Source of the DNA: Paracoccus sp. SMMA_5_TC
GTDB taxonomy: Bacteria > Pseudomonadota > Alphaproteobacteria > Rhodobacterales > Rhodobacteraceae
Length of the DNA: 64,000 nucleotides
Assembly: GCF_009696685.2 (NCBI RefSeq)
Contig: NZ_CP102356.1
Coordinates: 47,501-111,500, forward strand
Direction: 5' to 3'
In this document: piece after piece, positions 1 to 11,069 of the stretch
How the letters are laid out: each line of letters opens with the position of its first letter
Numbering within the stretch: the stretch's first letter is position 1
Program-made: the position numbers and the translations under genes
Notes under the pieces: generated by a model
Told to the model about the DNA's origin: nothing
What the model saw: only the letters and a program-made list of their open reading frames with translations
Databases searched by the model: none

Positions 1-2369
<2,369 letters not shown>

Positions 2370-2459
2370 ATCCGGAAGAAGGCAGACCCTCCTTCCAGAA
2401 GCAGCCTTGGACAACCCATCCTGAAAAATCAGGATAACGCCGATGTCGCTCCTTCTCAG

Positions 2460-2574
2460 GTCTGGTGGCCAAAGCACGAGCAAAACACCCGATCCCATCC
2501 CGAACTCGGCCGTTAAGTGCCGTAGCGCCAATGGTACTGCGTCTCAAGACGTGGGAGAGTAGGTCACCGCCAGA
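2460..2574 (+). rRNA. 5S ribosomal RNA
   Basis: A 115-base stretch with the conserved 5S core CCGATCCCATCCCGAACTCGG and GTGGGAGAGTAGGTCACCGCC. The termini GTCTGGTGGC and GCCAGACC pair to form helix I. It lies about 90 bases after the 23S end, in the normal rrn order. The exact ends are estimated from this pairing. Confidence 0.95.
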
Positions 2575-2612
2575 CCTGAAAAGAAGCGACAATCCCTCAG
2601 AACAAATCATGA

Positions 2613-2689
<77 letters not shown>

Positions 2690-2718
2690 AAAACATCACA
2701 GAATACAGTTGCATAAGA

Positions 2719-2741
2719 GCCTCCCTCGCGGGAGGCCTTTT
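2719..2741 (+). terminator. Rho-independent terminator after tRNA-fMet
   Basis: The stem GCCTCCC / GGGAGGC (2719-2725 and 2730-2736) has a TCGC loop and is followed by CTTTT. It lies inside the element, 30 bases past the tRNA. It would stop rrn read-through into the element, whose genes point the other way, and so replaces the host terminator now displaced to 19643. Confidence 0.8.
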
Positions 2742-2754
2742 GCGTTTCCGAGCC

Positions 2755-2774
2755 GTGTCAACACTGTGTCAACA
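2755..2774. repeat. Left arm-type integrase site candidate
   Basis: The 20-mer GTGTCAACACTGTGTCAACA contains two GTGTCAACA units and occurs again, identical and in the same orientation, at 19421-19440. A further half copy, GTGTCAACGG, follows at 2790. The copies lie just inside the two ends of the element, 66 and 139 bp from the core repeats. That is where arm-type binding sites for the integrase N-terminal domain are expected. Binding is inferred. Confidence 0.6.
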
Positions 2775-2811
2775 GAGCGATGGCGGCGCGTGTCAACGGA
2801 TGGCACCCGAC

Positions 2812-3456
2812 TCAAGGACGGGCAACCGGTAGGTAGAGGAACCGGAACTCCCCGAAAGGGCCTTCGACGCGGGAATAGTCGGCCCACGTCATCCGGTATT
2901 CGCCCATGAAGTTGATCGTCGTTTCCCGGCCCCGCTTGGTGCCCGCCCCTGTGTGCGGGGCCCAGTCGAGCAGACCGGTGACAGAACGTCCCTCGCGCAA
3001 CGCGAAGGCGGCATCGCATGTGCTCAGGCCCCGAGGTCCGCGCCAGTAGGCCGGGTCGTTGGTGAGGGCGAGAACGGCGGCGGACGCGCTGGGACGTGCC
3101 GCCAGAAACTGCTCCATGCGCCAGACGTCCTTCAGGACGTCATAGCGCCTAATGTCTTGGGCGCCCTGTGGCTTGAGAGCGAACGGTTCGCCATCGACGT
3201 CGTACTCGACGCGCTGGCAGAGGTACTTCAGTTCCAGTGCCATCGCCTGATCGCCATTCCTGATCAGGATGTCGATGGCGACATTGCTCGGGCGGGCGAG
3301 CGGGTATTCGAGGCGCACCTGAAGATTGGGGTGAACTTCCCGGAGGTGCCACGCCAGTTCGTGCTGCAGGTCAGCCTCAGAGTGAAAGACGGGCCGACGC
3401 GCGGCGAGGTCGATGAGCAGGTGAGGGATGTCGAGGTCCAATCGGCGCTCCAACAT
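2812..3456 (-). CDS. Uncharacterised protein with PD-(D/E)XK nuclease-like signature
   Basis: A 214-residue protein, the last gene of the element before attL. I do not recognise a named family. Residues 59-78 read as a strand with D62 followed 13 residues later by the E-x-K motif (ALELKY, E75, K77). With the upstream E33 in an amphipathic helix, this is the arrangement of PD-(D/E)XK nucleases. The C-terminus is rich in aromatic residues. The ATG at 3456 is chosen because the longer reading frame adds a low-complexity, Arg-rich extension; no clear SD precedes it. Position at the element's end, behind the structural genes, is where satellites and prophages often carry accessory or anti-phage genes. 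A defence role is a guess. Confidence 0.6.
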   Translation of the reverse strand: MLERRLDLDIPHLLIDLAARRPVFHSEADLQHELAWHLREVHPNLQVRLEYPLARPSNVAIDILIRNGDQAMALELKYLCQRVEYDVDGEPFALKPQGAQDIRRYDVLKDVWRMEQFLAARPSASAAVLALTNDPAYWRGPRGLSTCDAAFALREGRSVTGLLDWAPHTGAGTKRGRETTINFMGEYRMTWADYSRVEGPFGEFRFLYLPVARP

Positions 3457-3618
3457 TGCCGTGGGGTATCCGGAGCGCCGACGCTCTTTCCGTTCTCTAC
3501 TGGATGGCTCCGTCCATCTCAACAAGCAGACGGCCCGACAATGCTCCACGACAGGGGTGTTGAAGACTGGACCCCCCTTGGGATCAGGTGTCGGCGCCTG
3601 TGATGTTTGTTCCGGGGA

Positions 3619-3963
3619 TCACGCCGCCGCCGTCGCGACCCCATCCAGCCGCACCGCGACGCTGGTAATCCCGTTCCCCGCGGCCTCGATAGCGATGCCG
3701 ATGGGGAAACGCCCAGCGCCAGGTGTGTTGACCTGTTTGGCCGCGGTGTCCCAGGCGACGCGCGCGCCGATTGCCAGGACCGTCGCTGTCGCTTTCGGCA
3801 GCTTGTAGACGCCGGTGGTGGCCAGTTCGAGGGGATCGCCCTCGGCGGCCGAGTAGGCGGCGATGCCGAAGATGTTGCCGACAATCAGCCCGTCGCCGGA
3901 TGCGATGCCGCCTGCGGGTGTGGGCACGGTGATGACGTGGCCATTCTGGATGTAGGTCTTCAT
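3619..3963 (-). CDS. DUF2190-type capsid cement (decoration) protein
   Basis: A 114-residue protein of small beta-rich type, with alternating Gly/Ala/Val stretches (AGGIASGDGLIVGNIFGIAA) and a closing motif ending in AVRLDG. This matches DUF2190 proteins, which decorate the outer face of capsids and stabilise them after DNA packaging. It starts 3 bases after the stop of the gpW-like gene, so it is the last structural gene of the head operon. Immediately downstream there is no further head-tail or tail gene; 162 non-coding bases separate it from the nuclease-like gene. Confidence 0.75.
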   Translation of the reverse strand: MKTYIQNGHVITVPTPAGGIASGDGLIVGNIFGIAAYSAAEGDPLELATTGVYKLPKATATVLAIGARVAWDTAAKQVNTPGAGRFPIGIAIEAAGNGITSVAVRLDGVATAAA

Positions 3964-3966
3964 GGT

Positions 3967-4176
3967 TCAGAGCCCTTTCGAGGATTGGATGCGGACGACC
4001 GAGATGCGCTCGGTCGCCCCTGCGATCTGCCGGTTGAGGTCGGCGAGCGCGGCGGCCATCTCGCCGTCACTTGCGTAGGTGACGCGTTTGCCGTCGTATT
4101 CGACGGTGCGGACGCCCTGATAGCGCGCGGCCATCAGGGCGTCCCGCCAGGCGATCAGTTGGGCGAGGTCGGCCAC
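3967..4176 (-). CDS. gpW-like head-tail joining protein
   Basis: A 69-residue protein with the gpW pattern: an N-terminal helix (LAQLIAWRDALMAARYQG), a central beta hairpin with the near-invariant VEYDGKRVTYAS, then a second helix (ELLADLNRQI-like). In lambda, gpW seals the portal after packaging and prepares the head for the tail. The start is a GTG one base after the capsid stop codon, which implies translational coupling. In lambda the W gene lies between terminase and portal; here it follows the capsid gene. Confidence 0.8.
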   Translation of the reverse strand: MADLAQLIAWRDALMAARYQGVRTVEYDGKRVTYASDGEMAAALADLNRQIAGATERISVVRIQSSKGL

Positions 4177-4177
4177 C

Positions 4178-5989
4178 TTACGCCCCTGGGTTCATGAACC
4201 AGCCCCGATGGTCGATGAAGCCCGCCCCGAAATCGAGGATCACCCGGATTTCCACGCCGTCGACGTCCCAGCCCGAGCGGCTCTCGACCTGCGGACCCTC
4301 CGCGCCCGAGAGATAGGCGAACTCCAGCCCGTCGATCTCGCCGGGGTCGGCGGTGACATACCAGCGCGTTGCGCTGGACAGGCGCGGCTCGACCACCAGC
4401 GACAGCGACCCGGAGGACGGGTTCACGTCCGCCGCGGTGGCCGGTGCGATGCTGGCGAGCCACTTCTCTGCCATCGTCTCCAGCGCAGGCGGCACCAGCA
4501 GGTTCTTCGGCGTCACGCGGATCACGCGGCCCTCGATGCCCTTTTGTGTGCGCAGCGCCAACCGGGCGGCCGACAGGGTGGTGTCAGAAATCACCGCGCC
4601 ACTGGCCGCCTTGTTGCCGTGATCGGCATGGAACAGCGCCTTGCCGTCCGTGAGCGTCGGGCCATTGCCGCTGCCCGCCTCGAGGAGGGTGACGAGGATC
4701 CGCGCCTCGGTCTCGGCGGCGGCCTGTCCCATGCGGCGGGCAAGGTCCGCGAAGGCGCCGAGGTCGTCATTGACCAGAACCTGCCGGGTGATGCCGATCT
4801 TCCGGGCCCAGGTCTCGACCTTGTAGGCCTCGCGCGCCTCGGCCATGGTCCCGGCCTTGATCTCGCCGTGCTCGTTCAGCTTCTCCAGCAGCGGTGCCTC
4901 GCCCAGCATGATCTTGTTCACCGCGCGGAAGTCCCGCGCCGTGGTCTGGCGGCCGAGGCGGCGGATACCCGAGGGCGCGGCCTGGTAGGCTTCGCGCAGC
5001 ACGCGGCCCACCGTGTCCCCGAGGATGATGGGGAAGTCGGAGGTGGTGTGCAGCGCACGGGTGACGAGGCTCGCGGGCGACAGCGCCATGGTGGACACGC
5101 CGCGCAGCATCAGCAGTTCCTTCGCCATGTCGACGGGCGTGGAATAGGCATAGCGGCGGGCGGGCTCGGAGAGCTCGTGGCGCGGGTTGATCCGGGCGTA
5201 GAGGGCTTCGCCCATCTGCCGGGCGCGCAGGGCCGGGTCGTCGTGGCTCTCGCCCATCTCGACGCGGACCTGTTCGGTGCGGATCGGAGGCGCGGATCGC
5301 TTTGCCAGCGCCTCGAAGGCCGCGCGGCGGGCGGTGTCGGGATCGGCGCCTCTGTCGATCTGGCCGTCGATCCACGACTGGTCCAGCCCGGCGATGCGGG
5401 CGATGGAGCGGATCTCGGCATTTGCCTCGGCGCGGATCTCTTTCTGCTGATCCTCGGGCGGGGCCGGGGTTGTGGTCGTGTCAGTCATCTCTGTCTCCGT
5501 GCGAATATGGGCGCCGGGGTCGGCGGGCGTCGGCACCAGGGAAATCTCGTGCGGGGTCCAGCGGACGGCGGTCAGCACGCGCGCGCCGTTCTCGGTCGTC
5601 TCGGCCCAGTCCTCGACGGAGTAGCCGAACGAGACGTGGCGCAGGATGCCCGCCAGCACGTCCTGCCAGACTGGCTCCACCTCTGGCCGTGCCGAGAACT
5701 GGATGAGGGCGGTGCCGCGTTTGCCGTCCACGGCGGCGCTGCGGACGGAGCCCAGCACGTCGCGCACGGCTGTCTGGCGGTGTGCGTCGAGGACGCTGGC
5801 CCCTTCGAGGCGCGAGAGGTCCACCGCCTCGGGCGCGAGGCTCAGCCGCTCGATGTATTGCCCGGCCATGTCGCGGCGGCGCACGGGCGCGCCGGTGGAC
5901 CAGACCACCTCGACAGTGCGGCCCTCCGGATCGGCCGTCGCGGGCGCCAGGGTTGCGCGGCGGGTGAGCAGTTCGAGCATCTCAGCCAT
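4178..5989 (-). CDS. Prohead protease-major capsid fusion protein
   Basis: A 603-residue protein with two parts. Residues 1-165 form a prohead protease of the HK97/S78 type, with the likely catalytic H70 (DAHRQ) and S120 (RHVSFGY). Residues 170-270 are a charged, coiled linker rich in Glu/Gln (the delta or scaffold region). Residues 280-603 resemble Mu-type major head subunits (SPASLVTRALHTTSDFP, KIGITRQVLVNDDLGAF, FHADHGN). The protease presumably cuts itself and the scaffold from the capsid part during head maturation. The ATG at 5989 overlaps the portal stop by 8 bases; the longer frame upstream is Arg-rich shadow sequence. Such fusions are known in alphaproteobacterial prophages. Confidence 0.88.
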   Translation of the reverse strand: MAEMLELLTRRATLAPATADPEGRTVEVVWSTGAPVRRRDMAGQYIERLSLAPEAVDLSRLEGASVLDAHRQTAVRDVLGSVRSAAVDGKRGTALIQFSARPEVEPVWQDVLAGILRHVSFGYSVEDWAETTENGARVLTAVRWTPHEISLVPTPADPGAHIRTETEMTDTTTTPAPPEDQQKEIRAEANAEIRSIARIAGLDQSWIDGQIDRGADPDTARRAAFEALAKRSAPPIRTEQVRVEMGESHDDPALRARQMGEALYARINPRHELSEPARRYAYSTPVDMAKELLMLRGVSTMALSPASLVTRALHTTSDFPIILGDTVGRVLREAYQAAPSGIRRLGRQTTARDFRAVNKIMLGEAPLLEKLNEHGEIKAGTMAEAREAYKVETWARKIGITRQVLVNDDLGAFADLARRMGQAAAETEARILVTLLEAGSGNGPTLTDGKALFHADHGNKAASGAVISDTTLSAARLALRTQKGIEGRVIRVTPKNLLVPPALETMAEKWLASIAPATAADVNPSSGSLSLVVEPRLSSATRWYVTADPGEIDGLEFAYLSGAEGPQVESRSGWDVDGVEIRVILDFGAGFIDHRGWFMNPGA

Positions 5990-7394
5990 CGGCGGCCTCC
6001 TTCTGCTGTTCCGTCGCCGTCTGACCGAACGCGAGCCCCAGCCCCTCCGCGCGCTCGCGGTCGGCGGCGATCTCGGCATCGACCTGTTCGGCGTCGTAGC
6101 CGCGCTCGGAGATCGCCTGGGACCGGCTCTTGAGCCCCGCGCCGATCGCCAGGATCTCGGCCTGCACGTCCTTCATCGGATCGACGTAGTCGAACTTCGG
6201 CGGCAGCCATTCGCAGCCGAGATAGGCGTTCGCGTTCCGGTCGAAGTCCCGCGCGGGCAGATCGCCGGTCAGCACCGCGAGCCGAACGAACCGCTCCCAG
6301 ACCGGGCGGCAGAACAGGTGCACCACCACATTGTGCTGCAGCTGCTCGACGCGGCGGCGGAACTCGATGAGCCCAGCGCGGATCGAGGAATAGGTGACGC
6401 CCTCAAGGTCTCCCGAGACCAGCTCGTAGGGCAGGCCCAGCCCCGCCGCGACGGCGCGCAGGTGGTTCTTCACGAAGGGCGCGTAGGCGTCGTGCTCGGT
6501 CGGGTTGGAAAACCGGATGTCCGTGCCGGGCGGCAGCGGGATCAGGCTGCCGGGCTCCATGCCCACGGTCAGCGCGCCGCCGGTCTTGGTGCCCGAAAGC
6601 CCGCCCGCGCTGCCGTCGGGATCGGTGATGAAGCCGGTGAACAGCGCCGCGACCTTGGCCTTGACCAGCGCGGCGTCCTCGAACTGGTCGAGCTCGTGCA
6701 GCCGCAGGAGCACTGGCGCGAGCCAGGTGATCCCGCGCAGCTGGCCCGCCGCGAGCGGCTTGAACAGGTGCAGGCAATCGGCGGCGGGGACGCGGAGCGG
6801 GTCCATGCGGAGAGACCCCAGCGGATCGCCCGGGCGGGAGGACAAGACCCGGTAGGCGACGCGGCGACCGGCGGCATCGAACTCGATGCCCGCCCGGATC
6901 CGCGCCCCGCCGCCGATCTCGCGGTGCAGGTCCATGGGGACCTGCTCGCGATCCAGAAGCTCGAGGTGGAGGGGGATGCTGGCGGCGTTGCTTGCGATGC
7001 GGAGCCGGGCGAAGCTCTCGCCGCTCTCGACCATCGCGCGCACGGCCATGGCCTGCAGCCCGTAGAAATCCGCGAGCCCGTCCGGGGCGGCGTGATCGGT
7101 CCAGCGCAGCCAGAGCGCCTGCAGCCGCTCGCGCACTGCGCGGTCAGGATGGGTGGACTGCGGCTTGATCCCGGCGCCGACGACATTGCCGACCAGGCTG
7201 TCCACCGCCGCTGCGACCCACGGGTTGTTGCGCGCGTACCATCCGGCCCGCCGCGCCGCCGTGGTCGCGCCTGCCATGATCGCCGCGTTCAGCCCGTCGA
7301 CCGTCCGCGCCCCCTCCCAACGCCGCCCGCCACCCGCGGCGTCGAAGCCGCGAGCGCGCGCGAGGCCGAGAAGGCGATGTAAGAAGGTCCGCAT
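5982..7394 (-). CDS. Phage portal protein, lambda family
   Basis: A 470-residue protein, the usual length for lambda gpB-type portals. It contains the family landmarks RRAGWYARNNPWVAAAVDS, NVVGAGIKPQ, WLRWTD, the FEDAALVKAKVAALFTGFI segment, and GDLEGVTYSSIRAGLIEFRR near the C-terminal third. Twelve copies would form the vertex ring through which terminase pumps DNA and to which the connector attaches. The stop overlaps the start of the protease-capsid gene. The SD before the ATG is weak. The gene is separated from terL by the restriction-modification block, which breaks the usual terL-portal adjacency. Confidence 0.92.
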   Translation of the reverse strand: MRTFLHRLLGLARARGFDAAGGGRRWEGARTVDGLNAAIMAGATTAARRAGWYARNNPWVAAAVDSLVGNVVGAGIKPQSTHPDRAVRERLQALWLRWTDHAAPDGLADFYGLQAMAVRAMVESGESFARLRIASNAASIPLHLELLDREQVPMDLHREIGGGARIRAGIEFDAAGRRVAYRVLSSRPGDPLGSLRMDPLRVPAADCLHLFKPLAAGQLRGITWLAPVLLRLHELDQFEDAALVKAKVAALFTGFITDPDGSAGGLSGTKTGGALTVGMEPGSLIPLPPGTDIRFSNPTEHDAYAPFVKNHLRAVAAGLGLPYELVSGDLEGVTYSSIRAGLIEFRRRVEQLQHNVVVHLFCRPVWERFVRLAVLTGDLPARDFDRNANAYLGCEWLPPKFDYVDPMKDVQAEILAIGAGLKSRSQAISERGYDAEQVDAEIAADRERAEGLGLAFGQTATEQQKEAADG

Positions 7395-7495
7395 GGGCGG
7401 CAGAATCGCCCGAAACGAACCTTCAAGCTATTGGGAATGTTTGGGAAACGTGCACCCCGTCGGGGGAGCGGAGAAGGCGGAAACCACCCGCGAGA

Positions 7496-8938
7496 TTAGC
7501 GCCCATTCACATAAAGGCTCGGCGCTACCGCCGAAAAGTCAAATGACTTAGTTTGCCGGCCGTTATTCAATTTTGCTTTCTGAAAGTGATTGCGATTCCT
7601 CCACATTTTACGGACCTCAGGTTGCAGTCGCTGCAACTCTTCTTCAACGTGCTGAGCCAGTGGGAAATTGAGAATCGTTGACTTGGTCAGATGAAACCCG
7701 TCACCCACAGTCAGCCAGTAATCGAAAAACAGACGGGAAGAGAGAGCCCCGAGAGCAGTGAGGAAGTCTTTCTCGCTACCGAAGCCTAGGACATTGCTGC
7801 TCCCATCAAGTTCTTCGCGAAAGCCAATATAGTTCCGCGCGACTGATCCAATTGCGAGACGGTACCGTGACGCGCCACAAATTAGCGATCCAAGCCGCTT
7901 CTCCTCGATACTCGCCCGGAGATAATCAGCTACCAATTGATTGGCGGGTCGCGGAATTTGATCATCAAGGTAATAATCAGTGACATCATAGAATGTTGGA
8001 ATGGAGGAGAGAAGGCTCGTTCGCTCCCCCTTACTCCATCTCTGAAGTGCCGAAGCATAAACTCTCGATGTTCTCGCAGGGGCAATGCTAAGAATTGAGC
8101 ATCGCTGGCTATTCGCCTTGTTCGTATTTGTATGCTTTGGCTTCCCGGACTTGAACAAAGTATCTGGGATGTTGTCATAATTTGATATCGATATCTCCGA
8201 TTTGAGCCTCTGCATGCGTGATCGCAGCGCGCTGTAGTCTCGACTGAAGGCTAACGATAGGGGGACAATGAAGTGTAGATGAGCGGGTTTGCGCGACAGT
8301 TCCAGTGAGCGCTCAATAAAATCCGCATAGAGATTCTTCCATTTAGATGAACCTTTCTGATTCGCCACGAAGGGCGGATTTCCAAAAAAGACACCAGTCC
8401 GATCTGTGGCAGGAAACTCATAGGACCGAAAATCCCCATTGATTAGCCTTACTCGATCGAACTTTATGTCCCAGCGCTGCTCCAGAGTCTCAATCTGATC
8501 TCGAATAAATTCGAGTGCTTGTTGGTTTATGTCTACTAGGTCCGCGTTAATCAAGCGAACGATTTGTGGCGATAGTCCTTGATTAATTAGTCCCTTGATT
8601 AGCGAGAAGAACAGCGCTCCCGCGCCAGCGGATGGCTCAACGAAGTGGGCGCCTTCGAGAAGGTTCTGCGCTGAAAGAGAACTTGTGATGTTTCGGCGGT
8701 CGAAAAAAATCTGCCAGAAATGATCGGCAACATCAGCGGGAGTGTAGTATGCTCCGGCCAGCTTTCGTTTGCTCTCGGACTTACATTCCGACGAGTATGA
8801 GAGTTCAGCTTCCGCAGTCTCGGCGGCCGAGACAGCCACTTGAGCGTCAAGCGCCCATACGGATGTCGAGCCCACGCTGCAGGTAGTCGTTTCGCGGACG
8901 TCGTGCCGGATCGGTGGGGACGGCGAAAGGTCGTTCAT
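7496..8938 (-). CDS. N6-adenine DNA methyltransferase (restriction-modification)
   Basis: A 480-residue class I SAM-dependent methyltransferase. Motif X is read as AGAYYTPADVADHFW (61-75), motif I as FVEPSAGAGALFF (99-111), an acidic SAM contact as NADLVD, and motif IV as NPPF (187-190), the catalytic loop for adenine N6 methylation. The C-terminal half should be the target-recognition part. It resembles type IIG or stand-alone N6 methylases but shows no fused nuclease. The ATG at 8938 overlaps the HNH nuclease gene by 92 bases in another frame; the N-terminal 55 residues are Ser/Thr-rich and the real start may lie further in. GC content is clearly lower than in neighbouring phage genes. Confidence 0.85.
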   Translation of the reverse strand: MNDLSPSPPIRHDVRETTTCSVGSTSVWALDAQVAVSAAETAEAELSYSSECKSESKRKLAGAYYTPADVADHFWQIFFDRRNITSSLSAQNLLEGAHFVEPSAGAGALFFSLIKGLINQGLSPQIVRLINADLVDINQQALEFIRDQIETLEQRWDIKFDRVRLINGDFRSYEFPATDRTGVFFGNPPFVANQKGSSKWKNLYADFIERSLELSRKPAHLHFIVPLSLAFSRDYSALRSRMQRLKSEISISNYDNIPDTLFKSGKPKHTNTNKANSQRCSILSIAPARTSRVYASALQRWSKGERTSLLSSIPTFYDVTDYYLDDQIPRPANQLVADYLRASIEEKRLGSLICGASRYRLAIGSVARNYIGFREELDGSSNVLGFGSEKDFLTALGALSSRLFFDYWLTVGDGFHLTKSTILNFPLAQHVEEELQRLQPEVRKMWRNRNHFQKAKLNNGRQTKSFDFSAVAPSLYVNGR

Positions 8939-9866
8939 GTAAGTTCCTTATCTCCCCGATGCCTTTGTCTTGGTTCGTCTGGCGTAGGTATTCTGCTCGG
9001 TCAGTGTTGAAGACAAGGCGACACCCCGGGCCAGGCAACAGAAGCGCATCATCATAAAGCCGATGGTGCTCAATACACAGCGCGAGCCCATTTGTTACAT
9101 GATTTGGCGAGCCCTCAACTGAGTGAGGAATGATGTGCGCTGCCTGGACGATCGCCAGCTGGCGATCACAGACACAACATGTTTGCCCGTACGCTTCAAG
9201 AACCCACTTCTTGAACCTCGGATCCCTCGGATATGCGGTGCGCTCAAACGTGAATTTCTCCCGTACCCCGGCTTCATCGACTTCAATTTCACCGCTAGCA
9301 CCTAAGCCGGCATCAGCGAAGGTTTCCGTATGCCGTCCGACGAGATTGACAATCGCATGTTCACTGCGCAGAGCATGAAAGTGCTCGACATTCTCAAGAT
9401 AGAATCCCAATGCCGATGCGGGCAGCGCGATTGCAAAACTCTGTTCGCCAAGCTGCCGCGCCATGAATTGATGCACCGCTGCTTGTTGCGTTGAGACCGA
9501 CACTCTCTGGGATTGCCGCGCGTAGACTGACACGACAGTCTTTGCTTGTAGGGAGAATACGTGTCGTGGATCCCATGCCACGAAAGTGTCGCCAGTATCG
9601 AAGAAACCGATAAAGGCAACGCGGTCTCCTCGCGCTTGCCTCGCCCTTTGCTCCTCAATGATCCCACGCCCTAGCTGAATTCGTACCTCATCATCATTGT
9701 CACGAGCGTTTCCCGAGTCATGGACGTAGGAAACGTGTGCGGAATAACGAGCCCCATTGAGTGTCATTTGCACCGGATTCTGTCGGTCAATAATGCGGAA
9801 GTTCTCTGAGTAGGGCGCAAGCGCGTCCCTTACAAAGTAAAAGAGGAGATTGCGGTCAAGCGCCAT
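8847..9866 (-). CDS. HNH restriction endonuclease
   Basis: A 339-residue protein. The C-terminal part (about 218-280) is an HNH nuclease of the McrA type: a Cys pair CCVC at 230-233, the core H244 in QAAHIIPHS, the Asn of VTNGLALC, and the last His residues in IEHHRLYDDALL. The N-terminal 200 residues include VRIQLGRGIIEEQ and GFFDTGDTFVAWDP and probably read target DNA or its methylation; I cannot name the domain. The start codon shares one base with the stop of the cytosine methylase (TAATG), so the genes are coupled. Context makes it the cutting partner of the two flanking methylases. Confidence 0.85.
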   Translation of the reverse strand: MALDRNLLFYFVRDALAPYSENFRIIDRQNPVQMTLNGARYSAHVSYVHDSGNARDNDDEVRIQLGRGIIEEQRARQARGDRVAFIGFFDTGDTFVAWDPRHVFSLQAKTVVSVYARQSQRVSVSTQQAAVHQFMARQLGEQSFAIALPASALGFYLENVEHFHALRSEHAIVNLVGRHTETFADAGLGASGEIEVDEAGVREKFTFERTAYPRDPRFKKWVLEAYGQTCCVCDRQLAIVQAAHIIPHSVEGSPNHVTNGLALCIEHHRLYDDALLLPGPGCRLVFNTDRAEYLRQTNQDKGIGEIRNLHERPFAVPTDPARRPRNDYLQRGLDIRMGA

Positions 9867-10939
9867 TACAAATACTCAATCAGGTGCGCCACCATCTTCT
9901 CGCCCAGCAAACACGGTACGGCGTTGCCGATCTGCTTCTGGACCGACCTGCGGTTGCCAAAGAACTTGTAGCCCTCTGGAAATGTTTGAATGGCTGCGAC
10001 TTCAGGAACGCGAAGGCGGCGGTTATCCCAGTGAAATGGGCCCACCCAAGGACCCGGCTGGGCTGCGATGGTTATAGAGGGCTCTTCCGGATGTAGCTTA
10101 TGGAGAAAATTCCAGAAGCGTCCACCAGTTCGGAATTTTCGACCATTATAGCCCTTCAGCTTTGAGAGCGCGATATAATTTTTGCCTGGTGGCACATGAG
10201 TAAGTTCATAGAAGTAGTTTCCGTTAGAGGCGTCCTCTTGGGGCTCACGGAAATCGTCAGAGGCGTATTTCGAGATGAAGTCGCCGACCCCGGTATATGG
10301 CTGGAAGCCATTCATTAGTTCGGGCTTGGCGGGGTCGCCATGAGTTGGGTGCGGTTGAGGGATCGGGCTTCTAGCCTTCCGTACGCCAAATACAAATACG
10401 CGCTTTCGCTTTTGGGGAACGCCAAAGTCTGCCGAGTTCGCTCTGTAGACGGTGCATGCGTATCCAAGAGCTCTGGCCTCGGCAAGAAATCTCTCGAACG
10501 TAGCAATATTCGTTGGATGCAGAATGCTTTCGACGTTCTCAAAAATGAAGCCAGATGGCTGTAGTTCAGAGATGGCGCGAAGAAACTGCCCGATCATGTT
10601 CCGTGGATCTTCGTCGATAAGCCGGTTGTCGTTCTTCACCCAGTAACCGTTCTTCGAAAAAGGCTGACACGGTGGCCCCCCGATCAGGATCGTTGGTTCG
10701 TCCGTTCTCAGCTGGGTGAAGTCGACACTCTGTATGTCGACTGCGAAAATTTCAGGATTGTCGATACTGGTGCGGTTCAGGCGCAGCGTCTCTGCAGCAT
10801 CGGGGTCATTCTCGACACATGCCATAATCTTGGCGCCAGCATTCTTGGCTCCAACGTCGAGACCTCCTGCTCCAGAAAAGATGCTGACACACTTCACCAA
10901 TGGCTGCTCCCTCGGTAACCTTGCGACACCGCCTGGCAT
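9866..10939 (-). CDS. DNA (cytosine-5) methyltransferase
   Basis: A 357-residue C5 methyltransferase with complete motifs: FSGAGGLDVG (motif I, 21-30), GGPPCQPFSKNG (motif IV, catalytic C91), FENVES (motif VI), QKRKRVFVFG (motif VIII) and KQIGNAVP (motif X). The target-recognition domain lies between VIII and IX. It is the first gene of a three-gene block reading into the HNH nuclease and the N6 methylase, and would protect DNA at the nuclease's site. A GTG codon at residue 15, just before the conserved CVSIFSGAGG, is an alternative start. Confidence 0.92.
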   Translation of the reverse strand: MPGGVARLPREQPLVKCVSIFSGAGGLDVGAKNAGAKIMACVENDPDAAETLRLNRTSIDNPEIFAVDIQSVDFTQLRTDEPTILIGGPPCQPFSKNGYWVKNDNRLIDEDPRNMIGQFLRAISELQPSGFIFENVESILHPTNIATFERFLAEARALGYACTVYRANSADFGVPQKRKRVFVFGVRKARSPIPQPHPTHGDPAKPELMNGFQPYTGVGDFISKYASDDFREPQEDASNGNYFYELTHVPPGKNYIALSKLKGYNGRKFRTGGRFWNFLHKLHPEEPSITIAAQPGPWVGPFHWDNRRLRVPEVAAIQTFPEGYKFFGNRRSVQKQIGNAVPCLLGEKMVAHLIEYL

Positions 10940-11069
10940 GAGACCGCGCAGATTGTCGCAAATGTTCTTTAATTGTTCGTGACCCGAGTCTGCGTGCTCG
11001 GGCCTTCGGTATCCCCTATTTGGTATCCGAAGCCAGCCTGCGTTTCAACATCTTGCGTCACCGAAGAAA

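Noticed and set aside
4208..6133. 641-residue plus-strand open frame
   Set aside because: Antisense to the protease-capsid gene.
10983..11002. CCCGAG/CTCGGG hairpin between terL and the methylase as terminator
   Set aside because: Only six pairs, eight-base loop and no T tract; too weak to list.
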